DNA from: an uncultured archaeon
GTDB taxonomy: Archaea > Aenigmatarchaeota > Aenigmatarchaeia > GW2011-AR5
Reading direction: 5' to 3'
DNA: 9,206 nucleotides
Assembly (NCBI GenBank): GCA_903825675.1
Contig: CAIKBN010000164.1
Location: 1-9,206, forward strand
The translations under genes and the position numbers were made by a program. Positions 1 through 4,652 of this stretch are shown here, piece by piece (position 1 is the first letter of the stretch; every line of letters begins with the position of its first letter). The notes beneath the pieces are model-generated. The model saw nothing but the letters and a program-made list of their open reading frames with translations. It was not told the origin of the DNA and did no database searches.

Positions 1-25
1 AAATAATTTTTTCTTAATTCAGCCC

Positions 26-38
26 TTATTAAAAACCT
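26..38 (+). promoter_or_regulatory. Putative archaeal TATA box for cheC
   Basis: The run CTTATTAAAAACC lies about 35 nt before the cheC ATG, so transcription would start near position 57 with a leader of only about ten bases or none. No Shine-Dalgarno sequence is visible before the ATG, which fits a leaderless or very short-leader transcript. The flanking 66 bases are all AT-rich, so the exact box is uncertain. Confidence 0.4.
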
Positions 39-66
39 TAATAACATACGTTTCTATAATATTAAA

Positions 67-696
67 ATGGCTTCAAAAAGAGGGCTTACTGGTTTCGAGC
101 TAGATGCCATAAGGGAAATAGTTGCTATTGGTGCGGGGCATTCTTCTACTGCCCTTTCAGAACTGGCTAAGAAACAGGTAATAGTGAGCTTTCCTTCTGT
201 CAGTTTCTATAAGATCGAAGAAATACCCTCGCTTATAGGCAAACCTTATGAGCTAGTTACCACTGTACTTCTAAAAATAGAAGGCGAACACCAAGCTAAA
301 AGATTTCCGGTAGGTGAAATGCTTCTTATCTTTGTAGAAAAAAGCGCACTTGAGTTCACGAATCTTTTATGGAACAGAAAAAACAAAAAACTGGATGAAA
401 GTGATCTAGACGCATTAAAAGAAACAGGCAATATATTATCAGGGGCGTGCCTAAGTGTCCTGACAGAGTACCTTGATTTTAAGATGGTTGAATCAATGCC
501 AGGAGCAGCCACAGATATGCTAGGTTCTACCATGGATTCTACTCTAGCTAATCTTGCAGTTAAAACAAACGAAGCCTTGGTCTTTATGACAGATTTTAAA
601 ATTTCAGGTCATGACATCAAAAGTTATTTCCTGATCCTCTTTGATCCTACTGTCCTGGAAGTTCTTGTAGAGAAGATAAAAGAAAAGAGTCAGTGA
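67..696 (+). CDS. cheC: CheC-like CheY-P phosphatase / CheD partner
   Basis: This 209-residue protein has the two-repeat layout of CheC. In the family each active site reads D/S-x3-E-x2-N-x22-P. The second site is intact: D115, E119, N122, with P145 after exactly 22 residues. The first site keeps D13, E17 and P43 at the right spacing but has A20 where the Asn should be. The following text, AIGAGHSSTALS, is otherwise typical of the family. CheC dephosphorylates CheY-P in the cytoplasm and binds CheD, changing CheD's receptor deamidase activity; this role is from family knowledge. The degenerate first site suggests one working phosphatase centre. The stop is followed three bases later by the cheD ATG, so the two are almost certainly co-transcribed. 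The start is the first ATG after a TATA-like box and has no Shine-Dalgarno. Identification is firm; one-site activity is inference. Confidence 0.93.
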   Translation: MASKRGLTGFELDAIREIVAIGAGHSSTALSELAKKQVIVSFPSVSFYKIEEIPSLIGKPYELVTTVLLKIEGEHQAKRFPVGEMLLIFVEKSALEFTNLLWNRKNKKLDESDLDALKETGNILSGACLSVLTEYLDFKMVESMPGAATDMLGSTMDSTLANLAVKTNEALVFMTDFKISGHDIKSYFLILFDPTVLEVLVEKIKEKSQ

Positions 697-699
697 GTT

Positions 700-1173
700 A
701 TGTCTGAAAATAAGCTAACCATTGGGATAGGTGAATTTGTCGTTTCTAGTTCATGCGTATTGGAAGCAGTAGGCTTGGGCTCATGTGTAGCAGTCTGCCT
801 TTATGATAAAGGGAAAAAACTAGGCGGTATTGCGCATATAATGCTTGGGAAGAGCGAGGGCTTTGATGTCAATCCAATGAGGTTTGCTGACAAAGCAATA
901 GACGCAATGCTGAAAGAGCTTTTAAAAAAAGGGTGCAAGCAAAATAATCTTACAGCAAAGATATTCGGCGGGGCTTCTATGTTTTCCAATATTAAAACAT
1001 CTATGGAAATAGGAAATAATAACGTCAATGCAGTAAAAGCCATCCTAAAAAAATATGGTATTAAAATAATAGCAGAGGATACAGGCGGAACGCACGGCAG
1101 GAGTGTATGGTTCGACCTTGACAACGGTAAGGTCGTTGTCTCTAAGGTCTATGGTCCAACTATAGAGGTATGA
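700..1173 (+). CDS. cheD: Chemoreceptor glutamine deamidase CheD
   Basis: A 157-residue protein of normal CheD length. The signature GLGSCVAV (residues 25-32) holds the nucleophile Cys29, and GGIAHIML holds the catalytic His46. The C-terminal region has the conserved GGASMF and EDTGGTHGRSVWFD segments. CheD deamidates specific glutamines of methyl-accepting chemotaxis proteins, so that CheR can then methylate them. CheC binding couples this to CheY-P. The third catalytic residue known from Thermotoga CheD (Thr, six residues before the Cys) is Ala23 here, so activity may be reduced or supported by another residue. The gene follows cheC with a 3-nt gap, and the AGTGAG at the end of cheC may serve as ribosome binding site. 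Its stop overlaps the first bases of repeat copy A. Confidence 0.95.
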   Translation: MSENKLTIGIGEFVVSSSCVLEAVGLGSCVAVCLYDKGKKLGGIAHIMLGKSEGFDVNPMRFADKAIDAMLKELLKKGCKQNNLTAKIFGGASMFSNIKTSMEIGNNNVNAVKAILKKYGIKIIAEDTGGTHGRSVWFDLDNGKVVVSKVYGPTIEV

Positions 1174-1317
1174 GATGCCCTTTGCAACCATGGTATCTAT
1201 GTGCATCTCTTTCAAGAACTGAATACTGTAGTATCAACTAAGGTGTTTTGAAAATGTCATCCGAGGATGACTTTTCGAAACTACAATATACGAAGTATAA
1301 TAGGTGTTTTGAAAATG
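1172..1317 (+). repeat. Composite hairpin/RBS repeat, copy A (inner hairpin deleted)
   Basis: The copy starts inside the cheD stop codon. The outer arms GAGATGC (1172-1178) and GCATCTC (1203-1209) pair, but the inner part seen in copies B-D is missing and only one CCATGG (1188-1193) remains. A spacer near-identical to B and D follows (CAAGAACTGAATAC..., ending AACTAAGGTG). The first ribosome binding site AAGGTGTTTTGAAA precedes the ATG at 1254. A small hairpin TCATC-CGAG-GATGA (1257-1270), a second hairpin TATAC-GAA-GTATA (1287-1299) and a second AGGTGTTTTGAAA (1302-1314) then lead to the ATG at 1315 of the 62-aa gene. The 3' half matches copy D closely. Confidence 0.85.
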
Positions 1318-1331
1318 AATATGCAAAATAA
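1254..1331 (+). CDS. Short upstream ORF in copy A (possible leader peptide)
   Basis: A 25-codon ORF starts at the first ATG after AAGGTGTTTTGAAA. It begins MSSEDDFSKLQY and overlaps the start of the next gene by 17 bases in another frame. Copy D carries the same first seven codons (MSSEDDF) and a similar continuation, but there the frame stops before the next gene. The one-base indel between A and D shifts the reading frame after QY, so the peptide tail is not conserved. It may be a leader peptide used for translational coupling, or a remnant of a duplicated gene start. Expression is unproven. Confidence 0.35.
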   Translation: MSSEDDFSKLQYTKYNRCFENEYAK

Positions 1332-1503
1332 AGAACAACCGAACTGCATGAAAGATGCGGATGATAAAGAAACCGCTAAAAAAGAATTAAGCTCAGATTC
1401 TGATGCAGATATTTATAAAAAATATAGCCTGACAGGAAAAAAACTAAGCCAACAAAAAATTGATATTTTAGTCGCAAGGTACAAGAGAGCGAGAAAAGGC
1501 TAA
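1315..1503 (+). CDS. Small lysine-rich protein of unknown function, 62 aa
   Basis: I do not recognise this protein. The start is placed at 1315 because AGGTGTTTTGAAA sits immediately before it; an upstream in-frame ATG at 1267 would lie inside the repeat's short ORF. The N-terminal half is hydrophilic and acidic (KDADDKE, SSDSDAD). The C-terminal half is basic (DIYKKYSLTGKKLSQQKI then ARYKRARKG) and likely helical. There is no signal peptide or membrane segment. It lies downstream of cheC-cheD behind repeat copy A and ends tail-to-tail with cheR, overlapping it by four bases. The position suggests a small cytoplasmic protein of the chemotaxis/motility module, perhaps an adaptor, but that is only context. 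It could also be a remnant of a longer gene. Confidence 0.6.
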   Translation: MNMQNKEQPNCMKDADDKETAKKELSSDSDADIYKKYSLTGKKLSQQKIDILVARYKRARKG

Positions 1504-2279
1504 TTTTTACTATAGACCCTTTCTTCCAGACTATTCAGAATAAATTTATCACTAAGTTCTTTAGGTAAGAACTCTGTTTTTCCTAGAATTAAAAATCCGC
1601 CTTTGTTCAGAGAATTGTATATTTTTTTAATAACCTTTATTTGTGCAGCTTTTGACAGATATATAAGCAAGTTTCTGCAAAATACCACATCAAAGTACCC
1701 GTATAACCTTTCTGAAAATATATCATGATGCAGGAATCGTACTATAACCTTAATATCCTTCTTTACTCTATATCTATCACTAACTGGGTCAAAGAATTTC
1801 AGGTATTGTTTTTTTATATTCTTTATCTTTCTATCCTCATACTCGCCTAACCTTGCCGCATCAATTGCAATTCTGTCTATATCAGTTGCGACAATTGACG
1901 CCATTATTTTTTCATCCGCATCCTTAACTAGCATTGCCAAAGAATAAGGCTCTTCGCCAGTTGAACATCCGATACTCCATAGCCTTATGCTTTTTTTTCC
2001 TCTTTTTTGAATTATTGCAGGCAGTATATAATTTCCAAAAAAAGCGTATGTCTGATTATCACGAAAAAATTCTGTAAAATTTATCATAAATGAACGCATT
2101 AACGCAGTTATTTCATCTTCATTATTATAAAGAAACTTGGTGTATTCATCGCATGAATCGATCTTGTTCATCTTCATCCTGGAATGTATCTTTCTTTTTA
2201 GGATAGTTTCTTTATAGTGGTTTATATGCAAACCCTTGTCTGACATCAATGCCTTTATATTCTCCAGTTCGCATAACAT
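1500..2279 (-). CDS. cheR: Chemoreceptor methyltransferase CheR
   Basis: CheR transfers methyl groups from S-adenosylmethionine to glutamates of chemoreceptors and so drives adaptation. The 259-residue length is normal for the family. The N-terminal helical domain ends with NFTEFFRD (67-74), a CheR hallmark. The Rossmann-type domain then shows the SAM-binding loop LWSIGCSTGEEPYS (100-113), the acidic residues after strand 2 in VATDID (130-135), and the CRNLLIY motif (201-207), usually CRNVLIYF. The ATG at 2279 has no Shine-Dalgarno, so the message is probably leaderless. It faces away from cheY across only 47 bases, so the two genes share a divergent promoter region. Its last codons overlap the end of the 62-aa gene on the other strand. 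Substrate receptors are not in the window. Confidence 0.95.
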   Translation of the reverse strand: MLCELENIKALMSDKGLHINHYKETILKRKIHSRMKMNKIDSCDEYTKFLYNNEDEITALMRSFMINFTEFFRDNQTYAFFGNYILPAIIQKRGKKSIRLWSIGCSTGEEPYSLAMLVKDADEKIMASIVATDIDRIAIDAARLGEYEDRKIKNIKKQYLKFFDPVSDRYRVKKDIKVIVRFLHHDIFSERLYGYFDVVFCRNLLIYLSKAAQIKVIKKIYNSLNKGGFLILGKTEFLPKELSDKFILNSLEERVYSKN

Positions 2280-2281
2280 AA

Positions 2282-2321
2282 TTATAAATATAGACCGGCA
2301 ATAAAATAATTATTAAGGTGC
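2282..2321 (+). promoter_or_regulatory. cheY promoter and Shine-Dalgarno in the cheR-cheY divergent region
   Basis: TTATAAATATA (2282-2292) is a good archaeal TATA box and would place the transcript start near 2308-2312. The Shine-Dalgarno AAGGTG (2315-2320) then lies six bases before the ATG at 2327. This fixes the cheY start at 2327 rather than at the in-frame GTG at 2318, which is part of the Shine-Dalgarno itself. On the other strand, AT-rich sequence around 2301-2314 is the likely cheR box. Confidence 0.6.
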
Positions 2322-2326
2322 TAAAG

Positions 2327-2692
2327 ATGCCAGGGATACTTATAGTAGATGATTCAACCTTCATGCGAAAGCTGGAAAAAACAATTCTTGTAAAGGCTGG
2401 TTATAAAGACTTTTCAGAAGCAAGCACAGGCAAAGAGGCTATAGAAAAATATAAGGCAAAAACCCCTGAGATCGTTATTCTGGACATAATAATGACCAAG
2501 GATATGTCAGGAATAGATGTGCTGCGAGAAATCAAAAAAATAGATAAAAAAGCTAAGATTATCATGGTAACCATATTGGAACAAAAGACGATAGAAGAAG
2601 AGGCAAGAAAACTCGGCGCTTCTGATTATATATCAAAGCCAATAGACTCCAAAGACCTTATAACTGCCATAAAAAATGTTTTGAAAAAATAA
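2327..2692 (+). CDS. cheY: CheY response regulator
   Basis: A 121-residue stand-alone receiver domain with no output domain. The acidic pair is D8-D9, the phospho-accepting residue is D53 (in VILDIIM), the switch Thr is T82 (in IMVTI), and the conserved Lys is K104 (in ISKPID). Phosphorylated CheY carries the signal from the CheA kinase to the motor, in archaea through adaptor proteins such as CheF/ArlCDE (family knowledge). The loop after the phosphorylation site reads MTKDMSG instead of the usual MPxMDG, which puts one extra residue between D53 and the conserved Gly62 and loses the usual Pro. The start is set by AAGGTG six bases upstream. CheC in the same window is its likely phosphatase. 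Repeat copy B starts 11 bases after its stop. Confidence 0.95.
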   Translation: MPGILIVDDSTFMRKLEKTILVKAGYKDFSEASTGKEAIEKYKAKTPEIVILDIIMTKDMSGIDVLREIKKIDKKAKIIMVTILEQKTIEEEARKLGASDYISKPIDSKDLITAIKNVLKK

Positions 2693-2703
2693 GGTATTTA
2701 AAT

Positions 2704-2834
2704 GAGATGCCCTTTGCAACCATGGACGAACAGACTGACGATGCAGAGCATCGTCAATTTATTTTTCATGGTATCTATGTGCATCTTTTTCAAGAACTGA
2801 ATGCTATAGTATCAACTAAGGTGTTTCGAAAATG
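2704..2834 (+). repeat. Composite hairpin/RBS repeat, copy B
   Basis: This is a full-length hairpin copy. Outer arms are GAGATGC (2704-2710) and GCATCT (2781-2786), followed by a T run. The middle arms are CCATGG (2720-2725) and TCATGG (2766-2771). The inner perfect 8-bp stem GACGATGC/GCATCGTC (2737-2755) has loop AGA. The spacer CAAGAACTGAATGC... follows, then AAGGTGTTTCGAAA (2818-2831) and the ATG at 2832. That ATG opens only a five-codon frame (stop at 2847), so here the ribosome binding site leads to no gene. Sequence after the ATG differs from A and D. It sits between cheY and the KaiC-like gene. Confidence 0.88.
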
Positions 2835-2904
2835 AAATCCTCTTTATGAATTTCTTTCGAAGGCCTGAACTTCAAACATAGAACTTCAAAATAAAAACAA
2901 AAAA

Positions 2905-2918
2905 ATCTTTTTATTATA
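2905..2918 (+). promoter_or_regulatory. TATA box of the KaiC-like gene (leaderless)
   Basis: The run ATCTTTTTATTATA preceded by an A-rich stretch (2891-2905) is centred about 26 bases before the ATG at 2938. This is the distance expected if transcription starts at the ATG itself. No Shine-Dalgarno is present between the box and the ATG, which agrees with a leaderless message independent of repeat copy B. Confidence 0.5.
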
Positions 2919-2937
2919 GGCACTACACTAATTTACT

Positions 2938-3804
2938 ATGCAGGCTGATTCAGGCGAAAAAAAGAAAGAGGTGCACGATGAGATAGAGGAGCACCATAAG
3001 AAGATAGAGAGCATAACCAAGGATGCTAACGAGCTTCTTGAGAGATATAAAACTGAGCCTGAAAAAAAGATGGGAGTTTTCCAATACGAATCAGAAGAAG
3101 CAGATCATAGGATAAAGAGAATTAAGACAGGCATAAAGGGCCTAGACGAGCTTATAGAGGGCGGTGTTCCGGAAAAAAGCCTTATACTTCTTACAGGCAC
3201 TACAGGAACTGGTAAAAGCATATTTGCAATGGAATTTCTTGTTGAAGGCGCTTTACACGATGAGCCAGGGGTTTATATATCTCTACAAGAGAGTATGGAA
3301 GAGACTATGAGTCAGATGAGATTCTTCGGATGGCCTGTTGACAAGCTGATAGAAGAAAGCAAGCTGCTCATAGTTCAGCCAGAACTTTATAATTTTGATG
3401 CGTTGATGACTGCAATAGAGGATGCAATAGACAAGGTCAAGGCAAAGCGCCTGGTTATAGACAGCATATCTATTATAGGCATGTACTTTGAGAAGAAGTT
3501 CAAGATAAGAAAATCGCTGCTGGAAATAGCCCAGTTATTGAAGAAGCTGAACTGTACGTGCATAGCTATATCTGAGATAGGCGAAGGTGAGGTTGAGCTT
3601 TCACCTTATGGCATAGAGGAGTATATTGCCGATGCTGTTATAATCCTTTATTATGCCAAGAAGGGCAGCGCCTTTATCAGGGCCATGACTATCAGGAAGA
3701 TGAGGACAACCAAGCATTCGACGAAAATTCACCCAATAGAGATAAGAAGGTCTGAGGGCATTATTGTTTATCCGACTGAAGAGGTCTTTTCCACAGTCTG
3801 GTAA
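2938..3804 (+). CDS. KaiC/RAD55-family ATPase, candidate ArlH-like motor protein
   Basis: A 288-residue single-domain RecA-fold ATPase of the KaiC type. Residues 1-55 are a charged, probably coiled-coil extension (KKKEVHDEIEEHHKKIE). The core begins RIKTGIKGLDELIEGGVP, the usual KaiC opening. Walker A is GTTGTGKS (87-94) and Walker B ends at D175 (RLVID). After strand 2 the usual pair of catalytic glutamates reads Q117-E118, so one is replaced. The C-terminal KMRTTKHSTKIHPIEI (254-269) matches KaiC rather than degenerate ArlH. In archaella, ArlH (FlaH) is a KaiC-like protein that binds ArlI, and the neighbouring chemotaxis and pilus genes make that role plausible here. It could instead be a signalling KaiC-like protein. 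It has its own promoter and lies between inverted repeat copies B and C. Confidence 0.85.
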   Translation: MQADSGEKKKEVHDEIEEHHKKIESITKDANELLERYKTEPEKKMGVFQYESEEADHRIKRIKTGIKGLDELIEGGVPEKSLILLTGTTGTGKSIFAMEFLVEGALHDEPGVYISLQESMEETMSQMRFFGWPVDKLIEESKLLIVQPELYNFDALMTAIEDAIDKVKAKRLVIDSISIIGMYFEKKFKIRKSLLEIAQLLKKLNCTCIAISEIGEGEVELSPYGIEEYIADAVIILYYAKKGSAFIRAMTIRKMRTTKHSTKIHPIEIRRSEGIIVYPTEEVFSTVW

Positions 3805-3833
3805 ACGAAGTTTTAAAAGCATTTGTCATTTAA

Positions 3834-3905
3834 TTATTTTTGGAAGGGGTGTGGTAGTAAGTTAGGAGCGTTCCCTCCACAACTACTATTTCTCACCCTT
3901 TTCAC
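3834..3905 (-). CDS. 23-codon mini-ORF after copy C (doubtful)
   Basis: Copy C ends with AAGGTGTTTTGAAA directly before a GTG at 3905, and this GTG opens a 23-codon frame ending at 3834. The frame runs through the hairpin at 3842-3901 and encodes a peptide ending NLLPHPFQK. Its only support is the conserved ribosome-binding sequence in front. It shows no similarity to the MSSEDDF peptide of copies A and D. It may simply be the chance frame through a structured RNA. Confidence 0.2.
   Translation of the reverse strand: MKRVRNSSCGGNAPNLLPHPFQK
3842..3901 (+). ncRNA. Strong extended hairpin; possible small RNA or transcript end
   Basis: Pairings run AAGGGGTG (3844-3851, one G bulged) with CACCCTT (3894-3900), TAGT with ACTA, AGTT with AACT, and GGAG with CTCC, closed by a six-base loop (3869-3874). 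A competing pairing TGTGG (3850-3854) with CCACA (3877-3881) is also possible. A TATA-like TTTTAAAA (3811-3818) lies at the correct distance to start a transcript at GGAAGG (3842), and a short T run ends the hairpin. It could be an independent RNA, the 3' end of the KaiC-like message, or, read on the minus strand, the structured mini-ORF behind copy C (3834-3905). I do not recognise an RNA family. Confidence 0.4.
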
Positions 3906-4023
3906 TTTCAAAACACCTTATAAATTATAGTTTTGAATTGAGATGCACATAGATACCATGGAAAATAAATTGACGATGCTCTGCATCGTCAGTCTGTTCG
4001 TCCATAGTTGCATTTGGCATCTC
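3903..4023 (-). repeat. Composite hairpin/RBS repeat, copy C (inverted)
   Basis: On the minus strand this reads GAGATGC (4023-4017), TATGG/CCATGG middle arms, the inner stem GACGATGC-AGA-GCATCGTC (3990-3972), GCATCTC (3946-3940), then AAGGTGTTTTGAAA (3919-3906) and a GTG. The hairpin half is nearly identical to D. The spacer between hairpin and ribosome binding site (AATTCAAAACTATAATTTAT) is unlike A, B and D, although the AAGGTG block and its position are kept. It lies between the convergent KaiC-like and pilin genes, inverted relative to copy B. Confidence 0.85.
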
Positions 4024-4045
4024 ACTCTTACTTTAATGGTTTTTG

Positions 4046-4064
4046 AATTCTTTCCTAAAGAATT
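4046..4064. other. Perfect 8-bp hairpin between pilin gene and copy C
   Basis: AATTCTTT (4046-4053) and AAAGAATT (4057-4064) are exact reverse complements around the loop CCT. The hairpin is in the pilin 3' flank, about 50 bases after the stop, beyond the oligo-T tract. It may protect a 3' end or assist termination on either strand, but its AT-rich stem is weak. Confidence 0.35.
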
Positions 4065-4084
4065 TGCTAAGCTAATAAAAACTA

Positions 4085-4113
4085 AAAGAATTAATTAAAA
4101 TAAAAAATTAAAA
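4085..4113 (-). terminator. Oligo-T terminator of the pilin gene
   Basis: Directly after the pilin stop the minus strand reads TTTTTAATTTTTTATTTTAA, followed by more AT-rich sequence. Archaeal RNA polymerase terminates at such oligo-T tracts without needing a hairpin, so this is the likely end of the pilin transcript and of any read-through from the upstream operon. Confidence 0.6.
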
Positions 4114-4554
4114 CTACTGAATCTTTCCAGTGCATGTTGCTGTGTCTGTTTTGGCTTGGATTCCACCTATTGAGTCATAGGTTATTACTACGGTATAGCT
4201 GAATGCCTCACCTGCACTTTTACCTACAGCCACTGTTCCTGAAAGAGTTGCTTTTCCACCGGCAGAAGCATTTTGAGATCCCGCCATAGTTACAGTTTGA
4301 CTATTGATGCTAAGGGCTGTTATTGTTACATCGCTATTGCCGTTCAAAACAGAAACACTATAGCTTGATGTGTTCAGTTTCTGGTCCTGCCAGACGAAAT
4401 ACTGGAAACCTGTGCATCTGGATTGCGTATAGGTCGAAGGATTCAATACACCCAATGCATACAAGGCTGCACCTACTACAACTATTATGAGCAGTGCCCA
4501 GCCATAAGTCATCAGGTATTCTAATGCTCCTTGTCCTTTTTTACATTTTTTCAT
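4114..4554 (-). CDS. Type IV pilin / archaellin-like protein with class III signal peptide
   Basis: A 146-residue prepilin. The start at 4554 is chosen because AAGGAGGGA lies seven bases upstream; the in-frame ATG at 4602 is on the far side of that site. The N-terminus is MKKCKKG followed by QGALEYLMTYGWA. This fits a class III signal, with cleavage expected after Gly7, Gln8 as new N-terminus and the +5 glutamate E12 present. A hydrophobic helix (about 13-36) forms the filament core. The remaining ~108 residues are a beta-rich, Ser/Thr-rich head with two cysteines (C47 and C141) placed to form a disulfide, and N-glycosylation sequons NTS and NAS. It would be processed by a prepilin peptidase (not in the window) and polymerised by the ArlI/TadC-like proteins encoded upstream. 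Whether the filament is a pilus or an archaellum cannot be decided from this protein. Confidence 0.88.
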   Translation of the reverse strand: MKKCKKGQGALEYLMTYGWALLIIVVVGAALYALGVLNPSTYTQSRCTGFQYFVWQDQKLNTSSYSVSVLNGNSDVTITALSINSQTVTMAGSQNASAGGKATLSGTVAVGKSAGEAFSYTVVITYDSIGGIQAKTDTATCTGKIQ

Positions 4555-4560
4555 CTTTAG

Positions 4561-4626
4561 TTCCCTCCTTATCTTTATTTGTCTTAGGCAGTATTTAAGC
4601 ATTAGGATACTCGCTATGCTTATAAG
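4561..4626 (-). promoter_or_regulatory. Pilin promoter and strong Shine-Dalgarno
   Basis: The minus strand carries two TATA-like boxes: CTTATAAG (4626-4619), which gives a leader of about 40 nt containing the Shine-Dalgarno, and CTTAAATA (4599-4592), which would start very close to it. The Shine-Dalgarno AAGGAGGGA (4570-4562) is the strongest in the window. The gap from the preceding tadC-like gene is 98 bases, whereas the upstream genes are nearly abutting. The pilin therefore probably has its own strong transcription, as expected for a filament subunit needed in many copies. Confidence 0.55.
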
Positions 4627-4652
4627 AAGAAAGCAGCAAATTTTATTCGTTT

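Noticed and set aside
246..533. Minus-strand frames inside cheC and cheD.
   Set aside because: They lie wholly opposite strongly conserved chemotaxis genes and show no family signature.
2695..2702. TATTTAAA just before copy B as a promoter for the repeat or the KaiC-like gene.
   Set aside because: No equivalent box precedes copies A, C or D, and the KaiC-like gene has a better-placed box at 2905-2918. It may be chance in AT-rich DNA.
2737..2755. Short inverted repeats with regular structure, considered as a CRISPR repeat.
   Set aside because: Only four dispersed copies, kilobases apart and in both orientations, with genes rather than spacers between them and no cas genes.
2703..2804. An open frame of about 32-35 codons beginning ATG/GTG-AGA-TGC runs through the hairpin of copies B, C and D and could encode a peptide (MRCxxQxWTNRL...).
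   Set aside because: Differences between copies mostly change amino acids but keep base pairing, copy A lacks the middle, and no Shine-Dalgarno precedes it consistently. The conservation is explained by RNA/DNA structure.
3842..3901. The hairpin considered as a tRNA or rRNA fragment.
   Set aside because: No cloverleaf, no T-arm GTTCGA motif and no CCA-like end; the fold is a single extended stem.
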